A stretch of 64,000 bases of DNA, from NCBI GenBank assembly GCA_016709155.1, contig JADJEI010000006.1, forward strand, positions 124,001 through 188,000, written 5' to 3'. Under the pieces are notes generated by a model. It was given only the letters and a program-made list of their open reading frames with translations, ran no database searches and had not been told where the DNA came from. The stretch comes from Ignavibacteriales bacterium. Lineage in GTDB: Bacteria; Bacteroidota; Ignavibacteria; Ignavibacteriales; Ignavibacteriaceae. Made by a program: the position numbers and the translations under genes. Of the stretch, positions 10,184 to 19,083 are shown piece after piece. Every line of letters begins with the position of its first letter. Positions within the stretch are counted from its first letter, which is position 1.

Positions 10184-10226
10184 TTATAAAGATGACATCT
10201 CTATAGATAGGATGTCATCTTTATAA
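10184..10226 (-). terminator. Hairpin terminator after the 10288-13209 gene
   Basis: Perfect 16-bp arms (TTATAAAGATGACATC and its complement) around an 11-base loop, about 60 nt past the stop of the minus-strand gene. The core of the stem is the same as at 7599-7633, which points to duplication of the surrounding unit. Confidence 0.6.
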
Positions 10227-10287
10227 AGAATAAAGGGATGATTATTTCAAAAGTACTCTTTATGAGATTACTATTGTAATAATTACT

Positions 10288-13209
10288 TTACTTTGTCAAC
10301 AGCATCTTCTTTGAAGTTGTAAAACTTCCGGCTTTTATCCGGTAAACATAAACTCCGCTTGCTAATGATGAAGCATCAAATTCTACTTCAAACTTGCCGG
10401 CAGGTTTTACTTCGTTCACAAGAGTTACCACTTCCCTTCCGAGTATATCAATTACTTTTATTGACACAAATTCCTTTTGCGGCAGTGAGTAAGAGATTAC
10501 TGTACTCGGATTAAAAGGGTTGGGGTAGTTTTGTTCGAGTGAAAATTTAACAGGAGCAGAAACTTCAACTTCTACTTGATTTGAGTATTCAAATGTACCA
10601 TTGAAATCAATCTGTTTCAATCTGTAAGTATGCGTGCCTTGTGTTAGTTTTGAATCAGTATAGGAATAATCACGCGGTTCAGTTGTTGTTCCGAAGCCGG
10701 GAACGTATCCAACCTTTTCGAATTTATTTTCAATCATTTTTTCAACATCAAAGCCTTTGTTGTTAGTCTCAGTTGCAGTTGTCCAGTTAAGAACTACATC
10801 ATCCGCAGAATTTGAGCTGGCTGTAAATGAAGTGAGTTCTACCGGGATCGCAAGTAAATCAGTTAATTTGAAATCATCAACATAATATCTGCTTTGACCT
10901 GATGAAAGTAAACCATAACCATAAAGATCAACCCCACCCAATTGATTTAATCCGCCCGAGTTTGGAATGCCCGGACTCCATTGCCATGTATGAACAGAAA
11001 CACCGTTAACCTTATATTCCGCCTGATCAATATCTAAATCAACTATTAGTTCATTAGAGAACCAGGTATTGAATGGATAACTGAATGTTGCCGCTTGTGG
11101 ATTCTGTTCAGCAGAAATGTATCCTGCACCGCCATCAAAGTAGGCTTCAAATCCCCATACACTATTTGCTCCATCAAAATGCTGGAGGCAATTCCAGTAA
11201 GCATCAAACCCTGATTGAACATACATCTGAAAACTTACACTGAATTTTCCAGTTGTGTAATCGGGGATTGCATATACTAAATCGTTGTCATCAACGATTA
11301 CTGCAGAATTGGGCGCACTGAATTTTTGTGTTGTAGAAACAAATGCATCTGTAACTGGATCGCAAGGAGTAAAATTCCAAGTCGTCCAATCAACAGGATT
11401 CTGACATGCTACCTGCTGTCCAGCGATGTAAGTATCAAAATTATCTTCGAAAGATAAATTAATGTTCGGATCGCTCTCTGTTTGGAAACTCCAGAATGGA
11501 CCTGTGGTAGTGCACGAAGCTCCGTTCTCCACTACCTGCCAGTAATAGGTTGTACTATATTCCAATGTGTCGGGGATAGTCCAGTTAGTTGAAAGGGAAC
11601 CACTTTGAACAAGCGGTAAACTACCCGGGTTTGTTCCAAAATATAAATCGTTATTTAAGGCATTAACTCCGTTAGTCCAGCTAATCTCAGCAAGATTTAT
11701 AGAAACATCTGAAGAACCATTCGCCGGAACAGGATTAGTGGGGGGATCAACCTCACAGCCGGGTCCGAATGAAACTTCAGCAACCCATGCCTGATAAATA
11801 CCTGTTTTGTCATCTGCCCAGTAAGCATAAAGCATTCCGTTGGTTTCAGTGATACCGATGTAATCACCTTGATAACCGCCGGCAAGACCGGGAATAGATT
11901 TTGGTTTGAAGTGATGATCCGAAACTTCAAATTCAGTCCAGCTATCACCGCCATCTACTGATCGTGCAACATAAACTGAAGCAGAATCATTAGTAAGATT
12001 TCTTGCATCGTAGTAAACGACATTAACACTGCCGTCTCTACCTACAACTAATGCAGGCATATATTGCTCAGCACCGTTATTTGGCGGATCCTGATTTACG
12101 CGGATACCTGCTGACCAGGTTGTACCGCCATCAGTTGATCTGTGCATAATTACATCGGGATCGCTTCCGGCTGGTGCTAGATTTTTTTCAGCATGTACGA
12201 CATAAATCCAACCGCTTCTGACTCCAGCAGTTGTATCAACACCCATCCATGGAAAATCATTTACTCTTATGCTCGTATTAAAAAGAAATCCTCTGATGCC
12301 GTTACAATCGTAAATATTATTATTTACCGACCAGGTAACTCCGCCATCTGTTGACTTACCAAATCCCATCTGATCACCTGTGAAGTTACCTGAAGTAATT
12401 GGATTCTGCCAAACCATATAAACCTCTCCGTTAGGTCCGATGGCGCCATTAACTCCCTGTGAATAATGTCCGCCGGGAGGGGTATTAATATTTTGTGCGG
12501 AACTCCAGTTTACCCCGCCGTTCGTTGAATATGAAATTGCAATCGGAGGAGCAGAAGCGGTAAACCTCGACCAGCTAGCATAGACTCTTCCATTAAATGG
12601 ACTGCCGGGTCTGTTATCAACTACAGTATGATTTTTATCTTGAGAGCCGGTAATAATATTAATTATACTGCTCCATGAAGTACCACCATTAGTAGAGTAA
12701 GCAGCTTTTAATCCATTAAAACCGCCATCGAGAAAAGTCATATAAAATCTTCCATCGGGCCCAATTGCCGGTGCGGGATCGCCGCCGTGACCGGTAACGG
12801 GAGTAGTTTTGCAGGTGTCGCTTCCATGCCATGTTGCACCGCCGTCGGTAGTAACATAAACACCTTCTGAAATAAAGAATGGACTAATGCGAACTGCATT
12901 AGAAGAAGCAAACATTGTATTCTCGTCAAGGGGGGATCTTTGAATCGGAACTTCACTCTGTGTGAAATTACTTGGATGTACCCTTGTACTTATTCCAACA
13001 GTAACTGAACCGAATGGCGTATCAAACACTCTCGGTGATTTATTTGGATGGACATATTTCAGATGTGTAATTGGAATCTGAAAATACTCGCCCGTTGGTT
13101 GTATTTGTGTGCTCCACATTCTTGGATCAGTAAACTGACCAAAAGAAATAGAAGAAACTACCAACAGAGTAAACAGCACAAAAAGAACTTTATGAAATAT
13201 TGATTTCAT
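10288..13209 (-). CDS. Large secreted BNR/sialidase-fold protein with Ig-like and lectin-like domains and T9SS tail
   Basis: 973 residues, with a signal peptide (ends SSISFGQ). Residues about 60-480 carry BNR Asp-box-like motifs (STDGGATWHGSD, STNGGTSWSS, STDGGVTWSV, SVDGGDSWTE) as in exo-alpha-sialidase folds, although the catalytic Arg triad cannot be confirmed by eye. Residues about 490-590 look like a fibronectin/Ig-type module (PPTNPVPANGSSDVSIN, YYWQVVENG). Residues about 595-790 resemble a concanavalin-type lectin domain (EDNFDTYIAGQQV, FSVSFQMYVQSG, YYVDDFKLTD). The tail from PVELTSFTAS to KKMLLTK is the T9SS sorting domain. It could bind or cleave extracellular glycans or peptides; I do not assign a reaction. 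Monocistronic by the terminator at 10.2 kb. Confidence 0.85.
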   Translation of the reverse strand: MKSIFHKVLFVLFTLLVVSSISFGQFTDPRMWSTQIQPTGEYFQIPITHLKYVHPNKSPRVFDTPFGSVTVGISTRVHPSNFTQSEVPIQRSPLDENTMFASSNAVRISPFFISEGVYVTTDGGATWHGSDTCKTTPVTGHGGDPAPAIGPDGRFYMTFLDGGFNGLKAAYSTNGGTSWSSIINIITGSQDKNHTVVDNRPGSPFNGRVYASWSRFTASAPPIAISYSTNGGVNWSSAQNINTPPGGHYSQGVNGAIGPNGEVYMVWQNPITSGNFTGDQMGFGKSTDGGVTWSVNNNIYDCNGIRGFLFNTSIRVNDFPWMGVDTTAGVRSGWIYVVHAEKNLAPAGSDPDVIMHRSTDGGTTWSAGIRVNQDPPNNGAEQYMPALVVGRDGSVNVVYYDARNLTNDSASVYVARSVDGGDSWTEFEVSDHHFKPKSIPGLAGGYQGDYIGITETNGMLYAYWADDKTGIYQAWVAEVSFGPGCEVDPPTNPVPANGSSDVSINLAEISWTNGVNALNNDLYFGTNPGSLPLVQSGSLSTNWTIPDTLEYSTTYYWQVVENGASCTTTGPFWSFQTESDPNINLSFEDNFDTYIAGQQVACQNPVDWTTWNFTPCDPVTDAFVSTTQKFSAPNSAVIVDDNDLVYAIPDYTTGKFSVSFQMYVQSGFDAYWNCLQHFDGANSVWGFEAYFDGGAGYISAEQNPQAATFSYPFNTWFSNELIVDLDIDQAEYKVNGVSVHTWQWSPGIPNSGGLNQLGGVDLYGYGLLSSGQSRYYVDDFKLTDLLAIPVELTSFTASSNSADDVVLNWTTATETNNKGFDVEKMIENKFEKVGYVPGFGTTTEPRDYSYTDSKLTQGTHTYRLKQIDFNGTFEYSNQVEVEVSAPVKFSLEQNYPNPFNPSTVISYSLPQKEFVSIKVIDILGREVVTLVNEVKPAGKFEVEFDASSLASGVYVYRIKAGSFTTSKKMLLTK

Positions 13210-13695
13210 CTGTACTCCTGTATTGTAAGTTTTTTATTAGGTTGATTAAGAGAAAAGTAACAGCCGGCAATGATCAGGGAATGTTTAAACCTTTTGTTAC
13301 GAACTTCAATGAGTTAAAATAAATAAAACAACTTATTATTCTCTAATTAAATTTTTATAATGTTCGCACTATTCTTATAAATAATTTTCCTCAAATATGA
13401 AGTAGATATCCTGAAATAAATATCTTGCTGACGTTCTGAGTTTTTAAACTCAATTTTTATTGGTTTAATATGATAAGTGCGTTTTCCTATGGAATAAGTG
13501 ACAAGATATAATTGATCAAGAAGGGTATGCCGACCTAATTTATGTTCCGTAGATTATATATTATCTGCAGACTAAAAGATGATGTCAGCGTCTTAACTTG
13601 TAGTTGAAGGGGTTCGCATTCGTAAATTATACGAAACGGTATGATAAACAAACTACTTTTGTATAGAAAGAGAAACGAAGAAAAATTCTAATTAT
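13210..13695. other. Non-coding interval, nothing recognised
   Basis: About 485 bp between two minus-strand genes. No long open frame, repeat or strong hairpin was seen; it should hold the promoter of the 10288-13209 gene. Confidence 0.5.
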
Positions 13696-14271
13696 TTATT
13701 TCAGCCAACCATATCTAGAGAAGTGTTCAAGTTTAGCATTTTTAACTTTAATCTCCTGCTTATCCATGTCAACTTTAGACTCATCATTGAGAGTTGTTTC
13801 AATTCCACCCTTACCAAAGAAAACAAAATCATAATGTCCCGATGTAGTATAACCAAGTGCCACTAAATCAATACCGGTATAAGTGACTGAGAGTTTTACA
13901 TCTTTTTCGAAGACCATTTCCGGAAAAAATTTAATAATTGCCGATTCCGGATTTAATTTCATTGTGATATATTCTGAACCCTGGAAGGCAGATTGCTTGA
14001 TCGTAAGTTTTCCATAAACTTCAATTTGTCTTCCCTGATAATTAGTATATGCTGTGTCTATTAATAACTCACCTCCACTTTCACCATCAATTAATTTAGA
14101 TACAGAAAGAATATGCGAAGCAGAGTCAATTTCTTGATCAGATATGAGAATTTGATCTTTGGTTAAATTATTAATGCTGGTTGGTGCCGATATGTTTGTG
14201 AAATCAGAATTGTCACTGCAGCCAAAGAAAATAATTCCGACCAGACTAAAAAGTACAAATGTTTTTTTCAT
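13696..14271 (-). CDS. Lipoprotein of unknown function
   Basis: 191 residues beginning MKKTFVLFSLVGIIFFGCSD, a clear lipobox (FFGC) after a short hydrophobic segment, so it is probably anchored in the outer membrane. The body is mixed beta-rich with acidic patches (VEKDVKLSVTYTG-like strands, FFGKGGIETTLND). It resembles small Bacteroidota lipoproteins that often sit near surface systems, but no family is recognised. It stands alone and is divergent from the desaturase gene. ORF length and lipobox make it a confident gene; the function is open. Confidence 0.75.
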   Translation of the reverse strand: MKKTFVLFSLVGIIFFGCSDNSDFTNISAPTSINNLTKDQILISDQEIDSASHILSVSKLIDGESGGELLIDTAYTNYQGRQIEVYGKLTIKQSAFQGSEYITMKLNPESAIIKFFPEMVFEKDVKLSVTYTGIDLVALGYTTSGHYDFVFFGKGGIETTLNDESKVDMDKQEIKVKNAKLEHFSRYGWLK

Positions 14272-14619
14272 AAGATTCCCACTTTTTTAAATAATATTTA
14301 ACCAAACAAAGTTGTTTTAACTTTTAGTTCTTTCCCGCGTAACTGTAAACGGGCACAATTCAAATTTTTGGTTTATTTGCAGCTAACTTTATGCCATCTA
14401 CTACTTCATTATGGAAGTTTCCTCTAAGTTATAAATTCTCATCTTTTCTGCTAAATAGCGGATATTAATTGTTAAAATTATGTCATTTTTTCTGGTAGGA
14501 TGTAAATATTTCCGCCCTGAGTTGTAACTCATGAGGTTTCTGAACAGTGTATATCACTCAATTAACAAATTATTATCACTATCTTTACGCAAAGATTTTA
14601 AAACGATTTACCACACTCT
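14272..14619. other. Divergent promoter region between lipoprotein and desaturase genes
   Basis: 348 bp between divergent starts. It should carry promoters in both directions. A weak Bacteroidota-like minus 7 box (TATCTTTAC) lies about 45 nt before the desaturase ATG, but I could not make it convincing. No repeats seen. Confidence 0.35.
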
Positions 14620-15642
14620 ATGTTTCAAAAAAACTTTACATCCATAAAACCGAACTGGGATACTCTTGTCGCGAAATATCAAATCTCGAATAAGTGGAAA
14701 AGTATCTGGCAGTTAATCAATTCATTTGCTTCATACATAATCATTTGGTATCTGATGTATTTCACATTGGATATCAGTTATTGGCTAACTCTTCTTCTTT
14801 CAATTCCCGCTGCAGGATTCGTAATTCGCATATTCATCATCCAACACGATTGCGGGCACGGTTCGTTTTTTGAATCAAGAAAAGCCAACGATTCATGGGG
14901 AAAGATTTGCAGTATCTTTACTCTGACGCCTTATTACTATTGGCGGAAGAAACATGCAATCCATCATGCAAGTGCCGGTAAACTTGGACAAAGAGGCATT
15001 GGTGATATTTACACAATGACTGTTGATGAATTCCTGCAGCAGTCGCGCTGGGGTAGAATAAAATACCGTCTGTACCGCAACCCGATAATATTGTTCGTGG
15101 TTATTCCGGTTATTCTTTTTATGATTCTCTACCGCTTCCCCCTCCCGCCCGCAAAAGGATTAAAGAAACTTCACCCGGGCGTTTACCTTACAAGTCTGGT
15201 TCTTTTATTATTAACAGCAGGATTAGTCTGGCTGATCGGGATAAAAGCTTTTGTACTCATTCAATTCCCGATTACTTTTATTGCCTCATCAACCGGCACG
15301 TGGTTGTTTTATGTTCAACATCAATTTGAGGATGCTTACTGGACAAAAGATAATTCGTGGGATTATGAACTTGCCGCTATGCAGGGAAGTTCATACTACA
15401 AGCTGCCGAAAGTACTTCAATGGTTTACGGGTAATATTGGGTTTCATCATATCCACCACCTTAGTCCGAAGATACCAAATTACCTTCTGGAAAAATGCCA
15501 TAAAGAAAATCCCGTATTTCAGAAAGGTGTTACTTTAACACTTGGCTCAAGTCTGCGAAGTATATTTCTAAAACTGTGGGATGAAAAACAAAAAAAGTTG
15601 ATCAGCTTTCATTACTTCAAACGTCAGAGGGTGGGGATGTAA
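14620..15642 (+). CDS. Membrane fatty-acid desaturase
   Basis: 340 residues, one of the very few plus-strand genes. It carries the three histidine boxes of the membrane di-iron desaturase family: HDCGH (about residue 88), HAIHH (about 119) and HHIHH (about 286), with four or more hydrophobic segments (SFASYIIIWYLMYFTL, PIILFVVIPVILFMIL, VLLLLTAGLVWLIG). The family inserts a cis double bond into acyl chains using oxygen and an electron donor. The spacing and HDCGH box fit the delta-12/omega-3-type group rather than delta-9 acyl-CoA desaturases; the exact position is inferred, not seen. It probably adjusts membrane fluidity. It is flanked by short non-coding gaps and has no operon partner. Confidence 0.88.
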   Translation: MFQKNFTSIKPNWDTLVAKYQISNKWKSIWQLINSFASYIIIWYLMYFTLDISYWLTLLLSIPAAGFVIRIFIIQHDCGHGSFFESRKANDSWGKICSIFTLTPYYYWRKKHAIHHASAGKLGQRGIGDIYTMTVDEFLQQSRWGRIKYRLYRNPIILFVVIPVILFMILYRFPLPPAKGLKKLHPGVYLTSLVLLLLTAGLVWLIGIKAFVLIQFPITFIASSTGTWLFYVQHQFEDAYWTKDNSWDYELAAMQGSSYYKLPKVLQWFTGNIGFHHIHHLSPKIPNYLLEKCHKENPVFQKGVTLTLGSSLRSIFLKLWDEKQKKLISFHYFKRQRVGM

Positions 15643-15816
15643 AGGAGATTAATCAGCATCGAACAACTTGTAAGAAAACTTTAAGTTATTCAGTTAAGTC
15701 TTCTGAAAAATTATCGAGCTGTCTCCATAAAACAACGCCATCAAAAGAAAATAATTTATATCTTATTCACACTTCTATATTCGTTTTGATTCTCAGATTA
15801 GGCTGTAGGTTCATTT

Positions 15817-17121
15817 TTAATCCGAATTCCTTTTAGAACTCAAAACATCATACCAATTTATTTTTCTTGTTAGATACATTATAGCAGCTAATACGATAAA
15901 CAAAGCGATGTTTCCTAATAGTAACGAGTAATCCTGTAATTGCAATATTATATACATAAAACCATAGAATAAAATTAAAAATATCCCGATAAACAATCCA
16001 AGCTTATAATTACCATAGACATTTGATGTGTACAAACTTATTAGGAATACTACGAGTAAACTTGCAATTAAATACGAGTATTGAAATAAGAGATATTCTG
16101 AAAGAGATAATAAAATCGAATAAAAGATAACTAAGGAAAGCCCTATTAATAAATATTGAATTGGATGTAAAACCTTTTTACTAAAAATTTCTATCATAAA
16201 AAAACTGACAAAAGTTAAAATGATAATCATTATTCCATATTTTGATGTTCGCATTGTCTTTTGATACTCATCAACAGGAACAAGAAGTTTTACTCCAAAT
16301 GCACTTGAATATAATTCATATTTATTGTTCTGCCACTCCTGAGGATATTCTCTATTGAAATGATTTATATTCCAATTAGCTGTAAATCCATCGCTGTTTA
16401 TTTTTCTTGAGGAGGGGAGAAAATTCCCAACGAAACTTGGATTATTCCAATTTGATTTCACTGATACTTCAGTACTTTTTCCAAGTGGAATGAACTCAAG
16501 GTTTTCACTTCCTTTTAGTTTAATTGTAACATCGAAATAATATTTTTTATCATTCTTGTTAATATTTACGTCAGTTGTAAATCCGTTGCGAAATAAATCT
16601 TTTGTTTTTAATCCGGGATTAACTTCTTTTTTTTCTTTGTCCCAATTTGCTGCTATATCTTCTTGTATTCCTTTTAAATCAGAGATACTAAATGAAAGAT
16701 AATTTTCTTTAACGTTAAGAAGCAGTTCTTCATAGTTAACCGTCTTTATTTTGTCAAGATCGAAATATCCGCTTATTCTAATATTTGCTTCATACAATGT
16801 GACTTCATAAATACCTCTATATCGGGTCTCCGGGAATACTTCTGTCTCGTATTTTAAATTCTCCGGAAGCAAGTTGTAATTATTTTGAGCTAAATATTTT
16901 TCTCCATTTCGGTTTTCCACCAGGCTTTCATTTATAATTGTAAGAATTGGTCCGGTTACAACTTGTGAACCTGCCCAGCTTTTATTTATCTCATTAACAG
17001 CTTCATCTCGATATTTTTGTCTTTCAGTAATCAATGATTGAATCATTGTCAATGGAATTAGCAGTAGTGCTATTACGCCAATAGTAAAAATAATCCGAAC
17101 TATTACTGATCCTTTTTTCAT
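15817..17121 (-). CDS. creD: CreD-like inner membrane protein
   Basis: 434 residues. An N-terminal hydrophobic segment (IIFTIGVIALLLIPLTMI) is followed by the family signature W.GSQVVTGPILTI near residue 50, a large periplasmic beta-rich region (residues about 60-290), and five to six C-terminal membrane segments (YGIMIIILTFVSFFMIEIF, IQYLLIGLSLVIFYSILL, YLIASLLVVFLISLY). This layout is that of the CreD family, which is induced by the CreBC system in proteobacteria and is tied to envelope integrity; the role in this lineage is unknown. No cre regulators are nearby. The upstream 120 bp is the first copy of the repeat that separates the cassette genes, so this gene lies at the downstream end of that array. 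Confidence 0.8.
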   Translation of the reverse strand: MKKGSVIVRIIFTIGVIALLLIPLTMIQSLITERQKYRDEAVNEINKSWAGSQVVTGPILTIINESLVENRNGEKYLAQNNYNLLPENLKYETEVFPETRYRGIYEVTLYEANIRISGYFDLDKIKTVNYEELLLNVKENYLSFSISDLKGIQEDIAANWDKEKKEVNPGLKTKDLFRNGFTTDVNINKNDKKYYFDVTIKLKGSENLEFIPLGKSTEVSVKSNWNNPSFVGNFLPSSRKINSDGFTANWNINHFNREYPQEWQNNKYELYSSAFGVKLLVPVDEYQKTMRTSKYGIMIIILTFVSFFMIEIFSKKVLHPIQYLLIGLSLVIFYSILLSLSEYLLFQYSYLIASLLVVFLISLYTSNVYGNYKLGLFIGIFLILFYGFMYIILQLQDYSLLLGNIALFIVLAAIMYLTRKINWYDVLSSKRNSD

Positions 17122-17141
17122 TTTATTCTCTTTAGATATTT

Positions 17142-17262
17142 AGTTACAGTCTATCGGTATGTCTATCGGTGTGTTATCCCTTAAAGAAGGAAAACAGAAT
17201 GATGCCGTATAAATTATTTTTTTAATTCCGCATTTAGCGGGGAAAGATTTCCATTTTATTTT
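17142..17262 (-). repeat. Cassette-separating repeat R1 (short form)
   Basis: Contains GTGTTATCCC, CCGTATAAATTATTTT and the tail TTAGCGGGGAAAGATTTCC. This is the form of the repeat without the longer 3' part and lies between the CreD-like gene and higA. Confidence 0.7.
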
Positions 17263-17263
17263 T

Positions 17264-17539
17264 TTAAACTACTTCTATTCTTATCTTTCTTCCTAATGTT
17301 CTGGCATAACGACCAAGTGTTGAGAGCTTAATATCTTCAGAATGATTTTCTATCCTTGATATGACAGACTTTCTTGTTTTTAACTTCTCTGCTAATTCTT
17401 CTTGAGTTAAACCGGATTTTTCTCTCAGTTGTTTAAGTAAAATGCCTATTTTAAAATTTTGATAACCAATATCATAATTTTCTGCAAACTCGGCATCTTC
17501 TTTTTTTCTTCGTGCAACATATTTTTTTAAATCGCTCAT
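17264..17539 (-). CDS. higA: HigA-type XRE-family antitoxin
   Basis: Start chosen at ATG 17539 (MSDLKKYVARRKKED) because GGAAG lies 8 nt upstream; a longer frame to 17557 would overlap the toxin gene. 91 residues. Residues about 30-85 are an XRE helix-turn-helix (IGILLKQLREKSGLTQEELAEKL...SVISRIENHSEDIKLSTLGRYA). The protein should bind and neutralise the toxin encoded just upstream and repress the operon. The toxin-first order is the hig arrangement. The gene ends next to a cassette-type repeat, and toxin-antitoxin pairs are common as stabilising modules in cassette arrays. Confidence 0.85.
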   Translation of the reverse strand: MSDLKKYVARRKKEDAEFAENYDIGYQNFKIGILLKQLREKSGLTQEELAEKLKTRKSVISRIENHSEDIKLSTLGRYARTLGRKIRIEVV

Positions 17540-17540
17540 T

Positions 17541-17888
17541 TTATTTCTTCCTTTCATAATAGTTTCTCTTTCTTCCTTCTGCTATCTTAATTTCATTCAG
17601 CGGTGTTTTTTTTGTTTTCTTAACAAATCCATTTGTTATTATAAAATTTCCATCAGTCTCGAAAAAACCTAATAATCTAAAAATATCGCCTGAAAATATT
17701 ATTCTGATTTCCCAAATTTCATCGGTGCTTTTTAACTTTTTAAAATATTGTTTAGTAACAATGGAAGTATCTTCAAAAAGTTCTAAAACCCAGGTAATTT
17801 TATTATCCTTCTTTCCCCTAAGGGAGTCAAGGAATTCCTTAGCTGGATATTTTCCGCTTTCCGATTGATAAAAATTTACTTCTCGCAT
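17541..17888 (-). CDS. higB: HigB/RelE-superfamily toxin (Gp49-like)
   Basis: About 115 residues from ATG 17888 (MREVNFYQSESGKYPAKEFL); an upstream in-frame start at 17924 is possible but would lie across the palindrome at 17898-17915. The pattern FLDSLRGKKDNKITWVLELFE...LKSTDEIWEIRIIFSGDIFRLLGFF...ITNGFVKKTKKTPLNEIKIAEGRK is that of the Gp49/HigB RelE-like mRNA interferases that cut mRNA on the ribosome. The stop TAA is followed after one base by the antitoxin ATG, so the pair is translationally coupled. Likely repressed by HigA at the palindrome upstream. Confidence 0.85.
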   Translation of the reverse strand: MREVNFYQSESGKYPAKEFLDSLRGKKDNKITWVLELFEDTSIVTKQYFKKLKSTDEIWEIRIIFSGDIFRLLGFFETDGNFIITNGFVKKTKKTPLNEIKIAEGRKRNYYERKK

Positions 17889-17897
17889 ATTTGTAAA

Positions 17898-17915
17898 GTT
17901 AGCATAAAAGCTAAC
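17898..17915. promoter_or_regulatory. Palindromic putative HigA operator
   Basis: GTTAGC-ATAAAA-GCTAAC, perfect 6-bp arms, 10 nt upstream of the chosen higB start. The position and symmetry fit an autoregulatory operator. The arm GTTAGC also resembles the cassette boundary core, so a dual origin is possible. Confidence 0.5.
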
Positions 17916-17950
17916 CTCAATCAATTAAAAAAATTTGGTAATGCTTGCAT

Positions 17951-18170
17951 GTATAACAGCGTGTTATCCCGATAGTCTTGGGGAAACACAACACCACCAT
18001 ATAAATTATTTTTTTAATTCCGCATTTAACCGGGAATGATTTTCATTATTTTAATAACTCTTTTTGAGCATTGGATTTTTATGCTCTTACAAAAAACACC
18101 TAATATTTAATTATCTCTTTCCTTCGTATTCACTATCTATTGGTCGTCAATAGGCGCTGGTCATGCAACA
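17951..18170 (-). repeat. Cassette-separating repeat R2
   Basis: Starts at GTATAAC followed by AGCGTGTTATCCCG, then AACACAACACCACCATATAAATTATTTT, the TTAACCGGGAATGATTT tail and a distal part with TTTTTGAGCATTGG and CACTATCTATTGGTCGTCAA that is shared with R8. Lies between the HigBA cassette and the beta-barrel gene. Confidence 0.7.
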
Positions 18171-18175
18171 TACTT

Positions 18176-18823
18176 TTATAATATTATTCCAACTCTTAAA
18201 TCGAATGAATTTGAATTGACTTTTAAATTTTCATGTTCAAATAATTCATTAAAATCTTTATTGTATAAAATTTCTGCTAGCAGATTTAATGATAACAAAT
18301 TTATTTCTGTTCCAATTCCTACCTTGAAACCAAACCTATTCTTATTAAAATTTTCTTCAACATCATTAACTGTTCCCAATGAATTTATTTTGTTAAATTC
18401 AAAATCCATTTTTGGACCTATCAAGACATAAGGTGCAAAAAGTCCAATATTAAATCTAAGCTTTCCAAAAGCTGAAATATTTAAATAGTCAATTCTTGTA
18501 TTCCAAGTAACAAATTCACCAGTCCCATAAGGCTGATTTATTGTAGTCACAGGAAGCTCTTTTTTCATTCCCTTTTGAATATAATTTACCTCTGTAACAA
18601 TGCTAATAAATGGTATATCTAAAAACTCAGAAAATATTCCAATGTTAAAACCAATTCTATTATCAGTATCGAAGCTTGAATTTGAAAATCCTGATGCTTG
18701 CGAATATTCCCATTCCTGGTTTGAAATTGTTGTTCCAAACTTTAATCCGTATCCCCTAATAATTTGTGCTTGTGCACCAGAAACAACAAACAATAAAACA
18801 AGCATTAGCCATTCTTTTTTCAT
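18176..18823 (-). CDS. Outer-membrane beta-barrel protein (porin/PorT-like)
   Basis: 215 residues with signal peptide MKKEWLMLVLLFVVSGAQA. The body alternates polar and hydrophobic residues in strands (YGLKFGTTISNQEWEYS, IGFNIGIFSEFLDI, SIVTEVNYIQKGMKKE, NISAFGKLRFNIGLFAPYVLIGPKMDFEF, RFGFKVGIGTEINLLSLNLLAEILYNKDF) and ends with an aromatic/hydrophobic terminal strand (SFDLRVGIIL), the pattern of the Bacteroidota PorT-like/outer-membrane beta-barrel domain. Eight to ten strands are expected. No specific function. It is a single-gene cassette between two copies of the repeat. Confidence 0.75.
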   Translation of the reverse strand: MKKEWLMLVLLFVVSGAQAQIIRGYGLKFGTTISNQEWEYSQASGFSNSSFDTDNRIGFNIGIFSEFLDIPFISIVTEVNYIQKGMKKELPVTTINQPYGTGEFVTWNTRIDYLNISAFGKLRFNIGLFAPYVLIGPKMDFEFNKINSLGTVNDVEENFNKNRFGFKVGIGTEINLLSLNLLAEILYNKDFNELFEHENLKVNSNSFDLRVGIIL

Positions 18824-18848
18824 ATTCTATTTTCCTTATTTTTCCGTT

Positions 18849-19075
18849 GACTAACAGTGTGTTATCCCTTAAAGAAGGAAAACACAATGCCACCGTATAA
18901 ATTATTTTTTTAATCCCCCATTTAGCCGGGAATGATTTCCATTTTTTTACTTTTGTAAAAATATTCATTTATTCTCAAAGACTTCTACGTTCACAATAGC
19001 AAATTGTGACGCTGCCATCAGACTTCTCTTTTAGATAGAGTCTGAATCGAATGTTACTTCTGAATTAAATAGATT
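18849..19075 (-). repeat. Cassette-separating repeat R3
   Basis: GACTAAC followed by AGTGTGTTATCCC, then CACAATGCCACCGTATAAATTATTTT and TTAGCCGGGAATGATTTCC. The distal part shares TTTACTTTTGTAAAAATATTCATTTAT with R11. Confidence 0.7.
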
Positions 19076-19083
19076 CACTGGTT

